DNA from: Acholeplasmataceae bacterium
GTDB taxonomy: Bacteria; Bacillota_I; Bacilli_A; Acholeplasmatales; Acholeplasmataceae
Assembly: GCA_021736335.1 (NCBI GenBank)
Contig: JAIPGC010000002.1
Span: 57,456 to 121,455 of the forward strand
Direction of reading: 5' to 3'
DNA: 64,000 nt
This document shows positions 1 through 9,975 of this stretch, one piece after another. The position numbers and the translations under genes were made by a program. The stretch's first letter is position 1, and each line of letters opens with the position of its first letter. The notes below the pieces were generated by a model. The model was not told where the DNA came from and did no database searches. It worked only from the letters and a program-made list of their open reading frames with translations.

Positions 1-473
1 TTCCATGCACTCAATATCATGCGTCTTGAATCAGGATTGTTTTTGATTTCATCTAAAATATATTGAAGCTGATCAACACCATTAAAATTACGCCATTGAG
101 CTCCATAAACTGGGCCAAGCTCACCATATTTTTGAGAAAATTCAGGATCGCTTTTTATCTTTTGAACATACTCCTCCATGGTTTCACCATGGAAATCTGA
201 GCTATTTTTAAATGTCTGATAAGGCCAATCATTCCATATTTTAACATCATGATCAACAAGATACTTGATGTTGGTATCACCCTTGATAAACCATAGCAAC
301 TCATGAATGATTGATTTTAGGTGTACTTTTTTAGTCGTCAAAAGAGGAAAACCTTCACCTAAATCAAAGCGCATTTGATATCCAAAAACACTTTTGGTTC
401 CGGTTCCAGTTCTATCCATTTTAAAACTGCCATTTTCCATGACATGACGACATAAATCAAGATAAGGTTTCAT
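1..473 (-). CDS. thyA: Thymidylate synthase, C-terminus beyond window edge
   Basis: Reverse-strand translation [72 protein letters not shown]... is a classic ThyA N-terminus; runs off position 1. Confidence 0.95.
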   Translation of the reverse strand, partial: MKPYLDLCRHVMENGSFKMDRTGTGTKSVFGYQMRFDLGEGFPLLTTKKVHLKSIIHELLWFIKGDTNIKYLVDHDVKIWNDWPYQTFKNSSDFHGETMEEYVQKIKSDPEFSQKYGELGPVYGAQWRNFNGVDQLQYILDEIKNNPDSRRMILSAW

Positions 474-488
474 GGTTGCCTCCAAATT

Positions 489-1868
489 CTATTTTGCTAA
501 TTCGTAAAGTGCCTCTGTATAAATGGCTGTTGCCAACAGCAAATCTTCAATGTTAATAAATTCATTTTTTTGATGAATGAATGTTGGTTTATCTAAAAAA
601 TGTGGACCGAACGCAACACAATTAGGCATTGCTCTAGCAAAGGTTCCTCCACCTATATTGATGGGTTTTGCATTGACATCATTGGTGTGTTTTTTATATA
701 CATCCATAAGTGTTTTCACAAGTGGTGAATTTGGATCTTTATAAAGCAGTTTTTGATGTGAATCAACTTTAACAGTTGTATGAAACTCTGCAAACTGTTT
801 GGTAAGCTTAGCAACGACTTCATCAAAGACAACACCATTAGGATATCTTAAATTCAAACTAATGGTATATTGACCATTTTCAGATTTAATGACACCAAAA
901 TTATTCGTTAGATATCCCATTTCTTCATCATGATAAGCAACATCTAATTTTGTCCCGTGAATATCATGGATCAAGAATTTTTCTACAAGTTTGACTACTG
1001 GAGATTTAATACCTTGCTCTATTAAGAACTCAAATAATCGATCGATAGCATTTTCGCCAAAAGCAGGGGTTGATCCATGTGCACTCTTGCCAACAACACG
1101 GATAATGACTTGATTATTTTCTATTGAAGCACTACCCACATAATTCTTTTCTTTTAAGAATTTAGTGAATAAAGCAACAAAATCCTTTGTAGGGTTTAAC
1201 TTTGCTGATGCATAATCTGGTACCATATTATCTCTAAATCCACCATCAACAGAAATTAGCACATCAGAATCAAGTTTTCCAGTCACTAAAATTCTAGAAA
1301 TACCTTTTTCAGCATATATTAAAGGGAAATCTGCATCAGGGATGAACCCTGAAACTGGAGCTTCTGGGTAAACACTAAAATAATGTCTTACACCTCTCCA
1401 TGCAGTTTCTTCATCAGTACCAAGTATAAGTTTAACCCTCTTAGAAAGAGGAACTTTTAGTTCTTTTAAAATCTTTAAAGCATAATATGCAGCAATTGTA
1501 GGTCCTTTATCATCTTCAGTGCCACGTCCATACATGTTTCCATCATGAATTTCAGCACCATATGGAGCATAAGTCCAATCATTACCCGCTGGAACAACAT
1601 CTAAATGCCCTATGGTACCAACAAATTCTTTTTGGTTTCCATATTCAATGTGACCTGCATAACCATCTAAATTAACAACTTCAAAACCATCTCTTTGCCC
1701 AATAGCAAGCATTGTATCCAAAGCTTCTTTGATTCCAAGACCAAATGGTGCATGCTTACGATTTGGATCAAATGTGGTCAATTCTGAGTTTATCTTAATA
1801 ATCTTTGTTAAATCAGCAATCAATTGATCTTTTCTTTTAAATACTTCTTCTTTAAAATTAATAGACAT
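489..1868 (-). CDS. pepV: Xaa-His dipeptidase / M20 family peptidase (PepV-like)
   Basis: GHLDVVPAGNDW, GRGTEDDKGPTIAAYYALKIL, GTDEETAWRG motifs of PepV; start placed at the internal Met (MSINFKEE). Confidence 0.88.
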   Translation of the reverse strand: MSINFKEEVFKRKDQLIADLTKIIKINSELTTFDPNRKHAPFGLGIKEALDTMLAIGQRDGFEVVNLDGYAGHIEYGNQKEFVGTIGHLDVVPAGNDWTYAPYGAEIHDGNMYGRGTEDDKGPTIAAYYALKILKELKVPLSKRVKLILGTDEETAWRGVRHYFSVYPEAPVSGFIPDADFPLIYAEKGISRILVTGKLDSDVLISVDGGFRDNMVPDYASAKLNPTKDFVALFTKFLKEKNYVGSASIENNQVIIRVVGKSAHGSTPAFGENAIDRLFEFLIEQGIKSPVVKLVEKFLIHDIHGTKLDVAYHDEEMGYLTNNFGVIKSENGQYTISLNLRYPNGVVFDEVVAKLTKQFAEFHTTVKVDSHQKLLYKDPNSPLVKTLMDVYKKHTNDVNAKPINIGGGTFARAMPNCVAFGPHFLDKPTFIHQKNEFINIEDLLLATAIYTEALYELAK

Positions 1869-1965
1869 AGTTATCATCTCCTCTTTACATTGTAGCATAA
1901 ATCATAAAGGGAATAAAGTAACTGATTTTTAAATTTTATTTATAAATAAAAAAAATGTACAAGAC

Positions 1966-2979
1966 TTAGTCCTGTACACTTACTGTGATATTTCCAGTAC
2001 TTACTCTTACTTTGAGTAATATAGTTCCTGTTGATGTTGAATGCTTGGTTCCTTGATCATCGCCGTTAACTAAAATATTACCTACAGAAGTATCTAAATC
2101 ATATCGAAGATCCATATGTGTTGCACTTGTAAATCTAACGCTTCCAGTACTTGAAGATAAATCAAAGCCCGTAGCCACACTATCTGTTACTGTAACATTA
2201 CCTGTAGAAGTTGATAGTTCAACTAAACCTAATATGGTCGAATCATTCATTTCAATTCTTCCAGTGTCAGATTGTGCATCTACCTGATTTGCAGAAACCT
2301 GATTCAATTCAACTCTTCCTGTATCAGTATCTAGTAAAAGTTCATCAGTACTCAAGTTTGTAAGTTCAATCGTTCCAGTATCAGTTTTAGCATCAACATC
2401 ACCATTAATCACTAAGTCTGATAGATTGATAGATCCAGTGTTCACTCTAACTATGAGTTGATCGATTTCTGCATTTTCAATTCTTACATCACCAGTATTA
2501 GAATTTGCATAGAAATCATGTGTTAGTTCTGGAGCTTCTATATAGACAATGTCACCAACATCACTACTTAAAGAATAATCTAAAACCAAATCTTCTGGAA
2601 TCTCAATATACACTGTCATAACTTCATATGATGCCATCTTAAAATTGAACCAATTGAAAAATACAGGTTTTGTTTCTTGTGTTATTGTGAATGTCCCACC
2701 AGTTTCAGAAAGCGACCAAGTATCTTTTTCGTGCTCATGATAGGTTACAATGATATCATCACCTGTTGTTATAGTGACAACGATATTTCTATTATCGAGA
2801 TCGACATCCAAAGTGTCAATAGGATCTGACATAACAAATTCAATAGGATCACCATAATCTTCATCATCAACAAAATAATCACCAATATTACCTAAGTTAA
2901 CACCACCAAAGAATGCAACTGCAGTTAATATTAATCCTACAAAAAATATAAGTAAAACCAGTTTAATTAAAAATTTCAT
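1966..2979 (-). CDS. DUF4097-type beta-repeat membrane-anchored protein
   Basis: N-terminal TM segment followed by repeated 'TDTGTIEL/SDTGRIEM/STSTGNVTV' beta-solenoid-like repeats; operon with DUF1700 and PadR genes. Confidence 0.8.
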   Translation of the reverse strand: MKFLIKLVLLIFFVGLILTAVAFFGGVNLGNIGDYFVDDEDYGDPIEFVMSDPIDTLDVDLDNRNIVVTITTGDDIIVTYHEHEKDTWSLSETGGTFTITQETKPVFFNWFNFKMASYEVMTVYIEIPEDLVLDYSLSSDVGDIVYIEAPELTHDFYANSNTGDVRIENAEIDQLIVRVNTGSINLSDLVINGDVDAKTDTGTIELTNLSTDELLLDTDTGRVELNQVSANQVDAQSDTGRIEMNDSTILGLVELSTSTGNVTVTDSVATGFDLSSSTGSVRFTSATHMDLRYDLDTSVGNILVNGDDQGTKHSTSTGTILLKVRVSTGNITVSVQD

Positions 2980-3539
2980 TTTCTTTCCCCTTTATTCTTA
3001 GCTAGTTTGCTAAATATATATAACAATTTTTTGGCAAGCTGTTGAACCGCTTGATAAAGCCATATCGAGACAAGTATTAAGAATGAGAATGCCATCAGTC
3101 CTATACCAACAAATCCAATTATTTCATTTTGTCCGAGTCCTGATTGGTACATGTTAATAAATAGACCTGCCATACCAACGATACTTGCAAAGATAGTTAC
3201 AACCAATGAAAATAATAAAGATACAGCAACAATCATAATGATCACATAAGCAAATCCTAAAGGAATAAGCAAAGGTGAAGATAATAGAAATACCATCAGC
3301 TGTTTAGAGCTTTTAGCAATTGATTTATATGTGTCATTTGCTCTTTTCATAACAACATCAGCTGTCATCGATTTGGCGATTTCTTTTGGATCATAATCAC
3401 TTAGAATTTCATCTATTGACTCACCATTATCTAATCGTTCTTGTATCATTTCTTCATAATACGAAATGATATCGTCAACTTCAGTCAAGTAAAATCTTTT
3501 CTTTAATTCTCTTTCGAGTTCTTTAAGCCATGTTTTCAT
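2976..3539 (-). CDS. DUF1700 family membrane protein
   Basis: N-terminal helix 'WLKELERELKKRF..EVDDIISYYEEMIQERLDNGESIDEIL' typical of DUF1700, plus TM segments; overlaps the DUF4097 gene. Confidence 0.8.
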   Translation of the reverse strand: MKTWLKELERELKKRFYLTEVDDIISYYEEMIQERLDNGESIDEILSDYDPKEIAKSMTADVVMKRANDTYKSIAKSSKQLMVFLLSSPLLIPLGFAYVIIMIVAVSLLFSLVVTIFASIVGMAGLFINMYQSGLGQNEIIGFVGIGLMAFSFLILVSIWLYQAVQQLAKKLLYIFSKLAKNKGERK

Positions 3540-3546
3540 ATGATCC

Positions 3547-3849
3547 TCATTTCATTAAGATATCGTAGATCTTGCGAATGTCTTCCCATTCAAGCAAAAA
3601 TTCATCGATATGCTTCTTTCCAGTTTTTGTAATCTTGTAATACTTTCTGTTTCTGCCTTGAAACAATACATTATAAGTTTCTAACTCATTAGCCTTTTCT
3701 AGACGTCTTAGAATCGGATAAAGTGTTGACTCACTTATATCAATATACTGAATCAAGTCACTTACAATTTTGTAACCATAGGAATCGCTTCTCATCAGGA
3801 TAGCTAACACGAATATCTCAAGCACTCCTTTTTTGACTTGTTCCTTCAT
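3547..3849 (-). CDS. PadR family transcriptional regulator
   Basis: KGVLEIFVLAIL..DSYGYKIVSDL...SESTLYPILRRLEK.. PadR winged helix signature. Confidence 0.92.
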   Translation of the reverse strand: MKEQVKKGVLEIFVLAILMRSDSYGYKIVSDLIQYIDISESTLYPILRRLEKANELETYNVLFQGRNRKYYKITKTGKKHIDEFLLEWEDIRKIYDILMK

Positions 3850-3918
3850 AATATCACCTCATACTGCCTTATGTCTTATATTATACATTGCATAGTATGG
3901 TTTGTCAACAAAAAAAGT

Positions 3919-4281
3919 TCATTTTTCTGAACTTTCTTCATTTACCTTAAAATCATTCTTTCCAGATGGTGATAAATAACTGATTCTTTCAGCTATGACT
4001 TCAAGCATGTTGAGCTTTCGATCATCTGGTAAATCATACTTCCAACTTTGTAATCTTGCTTTGACAGCAACCATAACACCTTTTTTACAATACGCTTCAA
4101 TCGCTGTAGCTAATCCCTCCCAAACCGTTACTTTGATGAAGTCTGTGTCATAATTGCCATCCATGTTCTTGAAAGTTCTTTGGACAGCTAGTGTAATATC
4201 ACTGACTTTTCTTCCATCTTCAAGTATTTTTGTTTCTGGATCGTAGGTCAAACGACCAATGATGATGAGTTGATTTAACAT
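3919..4281 (-). CDS. Single-stranded DNA-binding protein (SSB-like OB fold)
   Basis: MLNQLIIIGRLTYDPETKILEDGRKVSDITLAVQRTFKN..DFIKVTVWEGLA SSB-type OB fold; start at internal Met. Confidence 0.82.
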   Translation of the reverse strand: MLNQLIIIGRLTYDPETKILEDGRKVSDITLAVQRTFKNMDGNYDTDFIKVTVWEGLATAIEAYCKKGVMVAVKARLQSWKYDLPDDRKLNMLEVIAERISYLSPSGKNDFKVNEESSEK

Positions 4282-4452
4282 ATATCCTCCTTGTTTTCTT
4301 TTTAGTATATATAACTCCAAAGGATATCTGAAATTGCCAAATTAAATTTATTTGTGCATATACGCATGTATTATATATAGAAAACGAGATTTCTCACGCC
4401 AACCTATAATCACTAAATGATTGAACTGTCATAAAATAAAAAAAAGACCGAT

Positions 4453-5748
4453 TTAGGCCTTTTTATGAATTAGAACAGAAATATATTTTTTCTGAATGCC
4501 TTGAATTTCTAAAAGGATATTATCATAGTCAATTTCTTTTAGAATATCAACAACTTCAAACAAAGATGATCCCATATGAAAGTATTTACCATAAAGATAT
4601 GCTTTTGTTTCAAGGTTGTTTAAGGCGAATATGAACTGACCCAAATAAACTTTTTTATATCGATCAAAAGCTTCTTTAGTTACCAATTCCAAAGCTTTGA
4701 CTGTGAGAACCTCAACTAAAATCTTCTTCAATTTTTGAATTCTTTTTGTCTCAGCAAAGATCACAATATTTTCTGCTTGTTTTTCAAATGTTGTATTGAT
4801 TGAAAAACTTTGATTGATTAATTTTTGTTCAAGAAGCTCAGCATACACTAAAGATGATGGTCCTAAAAGAATATTGAGCAACATAGAGATTGCCATCTCT
4901 TTTTTAATTTGTTCTCTATTTGATTTTTTCGCAGGAGATAGTTTAACCCCTATCATCAGTTTATCGATTCCAATATCCTTGGTTTCAACAATATATTTTG
5001 ATACCAAGCGTTTAGGTTCTTTAGGATATATGGTTCTTGGTTTTTTATCCTTTATTGGATATTTATCATCATAATCCTTGAAGAAGGCTTTAAGTGCTTT
5101 TAGATCAACTTTTCCTGCAATGGTCACCAATCTGTTTGATGGTAGATAAAATCTTTTGTATACATCTAGCAAAATCTCAGATGTAACATCCATAATCGAT
5201 TCCAAAGTACCACCAATATCGTACTTAAGGGGATGGACATGATACATCATCTCCATGATTTGGTTTTGCATCACAACATTTGGATCATCTAAATACATTT
5301 TCAATTCTTCAGCAATGATATGCTTTTCTTGTTCAACATTCTCATCATTGAAATAAGGTGTATCGATCATATGAAACAAATGTTCTAAAGCAGGTATGAC
5401 ATTTTCTGTTGCTGTGTAAAGATATGATGTCTGATTGTATGATGTCATCGCATTCGCATCAACACCTAAAATAGAAAATTGAGAAAATGCATCACCATCT
5501 GGCATTGCAAAAATCTTATGCTCCAAGAAGTGTGCTGTTCCATATGGTGTCAGTACAGATCCATTTTCACTCTTATAGTTTAAATCAAGAGCACCAAAAG
5601 GTATGCTTAATTCAACATATGTCGTAAAATAGGGTTCTTCTTTAGGTAATATATGAACCTTCATCCCATTTTTTAACTTGATTTCATAGACTGTTTCGCC
5701 AAATCTTTCATACACTTTTTTAATCATTTTGGCCTCCATGAAGCACAT
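4453..5748 (-). CDS. M16 family metallopeptidase (YfmH-like)
   Basis: HFLEHKIF (HxxEH) zinc motif with downstream E; paired with a second M16-like gene. Confidence 0.87.
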   Translation of the reverse strand: MCFMEAKMIKKVYERFGETVYEIKLKNGMKVHILPKEEPYFTTYVELSIPFGALDLNYKSENGSVLTPYGTAHFLEHKIFAMPDGDAFSQFSILGVDANAMTSYNQTSYLYTATENVIPALEHLFHMIDTPYFNDENVEQEKHIIAEELKMYLDDPNVVMQNQIMEMMYHVHPLKYDIGGTLESIMDVTSEILLDVYKRFYLPSNRLVTIAGKVDLKALKAFFKDYDDKYPIKDKKPRTIYPKEPKRLVSKYIVETKDIGIDKLMIGVKLSPAKKSNREQIKKEMAISMLLNILLGPSSLVYAELLEQKLINQSFSINTTFEKQAENIVIFAETKRIQKLKKILVEVLTVKALELVTKEAFDRYKKVYLGQFIFALNNLETKAYLYGKYFHMGSSLFEVVDILKEIDYDNILLEIQGIQKKYISVLIHKKA

Positions 5749-6928
5749 AGATGGTATCTAGTGTGATTTTGTTCAAAGTCTTTTTTACATCATCTACTGT
5801 CACTTGACGTATAGCTTCTAGTCTTTCTTCAAAAGTGTCTTCATGATTAAGCAATTCTCTAATGAATGCACGCTTTGTTAAAAACGATTGGCTATCAAGG
5901 CTACTTTTTATCTGATGAGCATAGTATGCTTTAGCATGTTCTAGCTCTTTTGGAGTTATGCCTTCATCAATCATATCAATCACTAATTGCTTAATTGCTT
6001 CAAGTGCATGCTCTTTTTGTTTCACATCAACACCACTACTAATCATGATGACGCCTTTATAATAGTCATAAGTTGATGAAACATCATAACACAATCCTTG
6101 ATTCTCTCTGATTTCTTTAAATAATCTACTTTCAGGGTATCCACCTAATATAATATCTAATAAAACTGCAGCATGGTAAAGCTCATCTGTTCTAAATATT
6201 GGAAAGTGATATCCTAATTTCAGGATGGCTTGTTTCATTTGTGTTTCTTCTTCAATGACTAACACCGATCGAGAAGGTCTAAATGTTGATACAAATGGAT
6301 GATTAAGATGCATATCATGTTTCACGATACTTTCAATCTTTTTTTCATCGCTTTCAGTAATTCTTCCATTTGCTACAAACTTTTTGGTATTGTTTAAGAA
6401 CACATCATGGTAATAGGTTTCGAGTTTTTCAACAGTCAGCTTTTTGATATCTTTTAGGCTACCACTCAGTGGTGTGCCATAGGCATCACCTTCAAAGAAA
6501 TGTTCATAGAACTTAGTTTGTGCATATAACCGTTTCTTATCATAAAGTGTTTCCCATTGTTCGATAATCATACGTTGTTCTTCTAGAAACAACTCTTTAT
6601 TAAAGGAGTTGTGATCAAATAACACCTGATTAAAAAGATCCAAGGCTTTATCTAGTAAGGAATCATCACCTATAATTTTTGGATCAACTATCGTTAAGAT
6701 AATACTTACAACTGATAAATTGCCTATACGTTCTACACGCGACTTGAAATAAGCTCCGTATAAATCTTCAAGCTTTTCATTCATTATGGTTTTATTAATC
6801 AACTGATTGGTGTGTGTTGTTAAAAGTCTAGGCAACAAAAAACGATACACACGTGTTTCATCTTCGTCTAAGTCTGTAAAGTAGACAGCGAATTGTATCG
6901 TCTTAAAATCATTTTCAATAAAGAGCAT
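5720..6928 (-). CDS. M16 family peptidase-like protein (YfmF-like)
   Basis: M16 fold similarity; lacks HxxEH; overlaps the YfmH-like gene as in Firmicutes. Confidence 0.82.
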   Translation of the reverse strand: MLFIENDFKTIQFAVYFTDLDEDETRVYRFLLPRLLTTHTNQLINKTIMNEKLEDLYGAYFKSRVERIGNLSVVSIILTIVDPKIIGDDSLLDKALDLFNQVLFDHNSFNKELFLEEQRMIIEQWETLYDKKRLYAQTKFYEHFFEGDAYGTPLSGSLKDIKKLTVEKLETYYHDVFLNNTKKFVANGRITESDEKKIESIVKHDMHLNHPFVSTFRPSRSVLVIEEETQMKQAILKLGYHFPIFRTDELYHAAVLLDIILGGYPESRLFKEIRENQGLCYDVSSTYDYYKGVIMISSGVDVKQKEHALEAIKQLVIDMIDEGITPKELEHAKAYYAHQIKSSLDSQSFLTKRAFIRELLNHEDTFEERLEAIRQVTVDDVKKTLNKITLDTIYVLHGGQND

Positions 6929-7644
6929 TAGATACTATTTAATGCAACTTCCATCATTTTTGTGAAAGCTTCTTGACGTTCCTGTGATGAGGTTGCCTCA
7001 TGTGTCACCAAGGAATCTGAAACTGTAAGTAAGCAAGCTGCTTTCTTGTTTAATGCTTTGGCATTAGCAAATAGTGCAAATGATTCCATTTCCACTGCTA
7101 AAGCGCCATATTTTTCAATAATCGGTGCTGAATCTTCAGGATTAAGTCGATAGAACACATCAGAAGAGTGAACAATCGAAGGATGCAATTTAACATTGAT
7201 TTTTTCTGCTGCTTTTTTTAAACGATTATTAAGTGCTTTATTTGATGATAAGATTTTTCTTGATGAAACCCCCATCGTTTTAGCATAACTTGACTCTGAA
7301 AAAGCTTGTTCAACTAAAACAACATCATATAAGTTCAAATCTTTCGTATATGCGCCACATGAACCAATTCTTATAATATTTTCAACATCATAAAATTTGA
7401 AAAGCTCATAGCTGTAAATTCCAATACTTGGCATCCCCATGCCTGAACCCATAACAGTCACTTTTTTCTTTCCAAAGTAACCTGTAAATCCCCACATGTT
7501 TCTTACGTTGTTGATTTGAACTACTTTAGTCAAAAAGTTATCAGCAATGTATTTAGCACGCAGTGGATCTCCTGGCATTAAAACTGTTTTTGCGATTAAA
7601 TCTTTATTTTCTAATTCAATATGAGGTGTTGGTATCATGTTCAT
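6928..7644 (-). CDS. deoD: Purine-nucleoside phosphorylase (DeoD type)
   Basis: MPTPHIELE..DLIAKTVLMPGDPLRAKYIADNFL...GSGMGMPSIGIYSYELF; adjacent to deoC. Confidence 0.95.
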   Translation of the reverse strand: MNMIPTPHIELENKDLIAKTVLMPGDPLRAKYIADNFLTKVVQINNVRNMWGFTGYFGKKKVTVMGSGMGMPSIGIYSYELFKFYDVENIIRIGSCGAYTKDLNLYDVVLVEQAFSESSYAKTMGVSSRKILSSNKALNNRLKKAAEKINVKLHPSIVHSSDVFYRLNPEDSAPIIEKYGALAVEMESFALFANAKALNKKAACLLTVSDSLVTHEATSSQERQEAFTKMMEVALNSI

Positions 7645-8314
7645 TCTCCTTTTGATTTACTATATCCACACCGTTTGATGTACCGATGCGTGTTGCTCCA
7701 GCTTCAATCATTTTCAATGCATCCTGATAGGTTCTTACACCACCACTTGCTTTAATTTCAGCTCTATTTCCAACGGTTTGTTTCATTAATTTAACATCTT
7801 CAACTCTTGCGCCATATGTTCCAAATCCAGTGGATGTTTTAACAAAATGCGCACCTGCATCAACTGCTAATTGTGATGCTTTAACTATTTCTTCTGGTGT
7901 CAAATAACAAGTTTCAATAATGACCTTAACTGTTCTACCCTTGCCTTGATCAACAACACCTTTGATTTCCTTGGATATTGTCTGATAGTCCTTGGATTTA
8001 AGAGCAAAAACATTAATCACCATATCTAATTCATCAGCACCGTCCAAAACTGCTTGTTCTGCTTCATATGCTTTAACTAATGGTGTATGTGTTCCATGAG
8101 GGAAACCGATGACTGTACATACTAGAACACGACTATTGCTTAACGCTTTTTTTGCATATTTTACCCATATTGGGTTCACACAAACACTTTTAAAATCAAA
8201 TTGTTTTGCTTCAGCGATGAGCTTATCTATTTGCTCTTGGTTGATAGAGGCTCCTAATTTTGTGTGATCAATCATTTGATTAACTTGCATATTTACATCT
8301 CCTATTTTATTCAA
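7616..8314 (-). CDS. deoC: Deoxyribose-phosphate aldolase
   Basis: MIDHTKLGA...VCVNPIWV...VCTVIGFPHGTH...VKTSTGFGTYGA...EIKASGGVR. Confidence 0.95.
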   Translation of the reverse strand: MNKIGDVNMQVNQMIDHTKLGASINQEQIDKLIAEAKQFDFKSVCVNPIWVKYAKKALSNSRVLVCTVIGFPHGTHTPLVKAYEAEQAVLDGADELDMVINVFALKSKDYQTISKEIKGVVDQGKGRTVKVIIETCYLTPEEIVKASQLAVDAGAHFVKTSTGFGTYGARVEDVKLMKQTVGNRAEIKASGGVRTYQDALKMIEAGATRIGTSNGVDIVNQKENEHDTNTSY

Positions 8315-8329
8315 AATTCAAGCTTGATT

Positions 8330-9196
8330 TTAATCGAGTAATCTTTTAACACTTTCTTTTGAAAAGGTGTGATTAATTAAACTGAATTTTGTTTTTTTCA
8401 TTATTTTAAATACTTTGCTTGCTGATTTTTTAGGTAATACTTTTGTTTCTTTGATAAAGCCTGGAACATCAAGTAATAATTTTTCTATCAGTGGAAAAGC
8501 TTCATCATATGCTACAATCTTGATTTCATTTCCTATACGATAAAAGAGATAATCTAGGTGAGGAGGAAAAACAGTGAGTGAATGTTCCTTCCACTCAATA
8601 CCAATCACAAGTTTTTTCTTTTCCGTAGTCAAAAAATGATATTTAGGTACGTATGTTTCAAGTTCTTTATAGTAATTTTGAAGTTCTACCTGATCATCAA
8701 GATATCTCAATATCGCATTGAGCTTATCTGTTGGTAACAAGTGATAATCTGATAGTAAAACTGGATTTTTTTCAATATATGCTGTTTTAAGCATGTTGAA
8801 AACCTTGTTGACTACATCAATCTTAAATGGAAGCACATCTTCAAACATTTCATTATAAATATGAAAATCAAATCTTTCGCAGACCTTTTTGACGATATCA
8901 AAAAGTTGTTTTGCTACATAATCAGGTGTCAAAATCACCATTTCAAGATGAAAATTCAAGTCCAAGAATTTAGGGCTTAATCTATAAATATCTGGAACCT
9001 GTGATTTAGGCGTGATTAAAAAACGGGCTTCATATTGAAGTCTAGGATGAAGATAATTGAATCTTACGCTTTTATCATCCATTTCAATTGTGATACCTTC
9101 AATATTCTCAAAAAATGCTATCAATTGATCAATATCTATTTTTCTGCTTTTTTCCTTGAAAAAGTGAATATTAAATTGCGCCATAAATTCACCCAC
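8330..9196 (-). CDS. Hypothetical protein
   Basis: 288-aa intact ORF on the coding strand between deoC and surE; no family recognised. Confidence 0.65.
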   Translation of the reverse strand: MGEFMAQFNIHFFKEKSRKIDIDQLIAFFENIEGITIEMDDKSVRFNYLHPRLQYEARFLITPKSQVPDIYRLSPKFLDLNFHLEMVILTPDYVAKQLFDIVKKVCERFDFHIYNEMFEDVLPFKIDVVNKVFNMLKTAYIEKNPVLLSDYHLLPTDKLNAILRYLDDQVELQNYYKELETYVPKYHFLTTEKKKLVIGIEWKEHSLTVFPPHLDYLFYRIGNEIKIVAYDEAFPLIEKLLLDVPGFIKETKVLPKKSASKVFKIMKKTKFSLINHTFSKESVKRLLD

Positions 9197-9237
9197 CTTA
9201 TGCTATTATTCTATCATAAACTATGTTTAATGACTAG

Positions 9238-9972
9238 TTATTCTGTCGTAAGTATGTCTTTAATGCGTTTAAAATCAGTACGATTAATAGATAGTGGTGT
9301 TATTGATACATAACCCTCATCAAATGCTGTTACGTCAGAATCCTCAGTTTCTTGATAACTGATGATACTTGATTTGATATGATAAACATCAGGTCTTTCA
9401 CTCTTAATGAACTCAGCATGTTGAAGTCTTTGTCCCATTTGTGTGATTTTTACACCTTTAGGTCTAGCAAATGTATCCCTAGGAAAATTGATATTTAAAA
9501 TTCCAGGTCCCTCATAAAGTTTTGCTTCAATGATTTCATCCATCAATTTAATGGTCTCATCATATAAGTATGGCAAATGTGTATTGTGAGCTGATATTGC
9601 AATCGCATCAACACCAAGAACCTTAGCTTCTATTGCCGCAGCAACTGTTCCAGAATATAAAATATCTGTAGCAATATTCTGACCATAATTGATACCTGAG
9701 ATGACCAAGTCAAAATCAACGTTAAAAACCTTCAGACCCAAACGTGTTGCATCTGCAGGTGTTCCATCAACAACGAGTGTCGCTGTTGATCCAAAAATGG
9801 GTTCAGTCATAAAAGTCTCAATACGGCTTCTAATGGTAATCGCATGACTTTTTGCACTTTGATGTTCTTTTGGAGCGGAAACATAAACATTCCCAAATGG
9901 TGTAAGTGCTCTAACAAGTATACCTAGACCTTCTGCTTTATATCCATCATCATTAACTACTAAAATGTTCAT
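9238..9972 (-). CDS. surE: 5'/3'-nucleotidase SurE
   Basis: MNILVVNDDGYKAEGLGILVRAL...APKEHQSAKSHAIT...VISGINYGQN. Confidence 0.95.
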   Translation of the reverse strand: MNILVVNDDGYKAEGLGILVRALTPFGNVYVSAPKEHQSAKSHAITIRSRIETFMTEPIFGSTATLVVDGTPADATRLGLKVFNVDFDLVISGINYGQNIATDILYSGTVAAAIEAKVLGVDAIAISAHNTHLPYLYDETIKLMDEIIEAKLYEGPGILNINFPRDTFARPKGVKITQMGQRLQHAEFIKSERPDVYHIKSSIISYQETEDSDVTAFDEGYVSITPLSINRTDFKRIKDILTTE

Positions 9973-9975
9973 TTT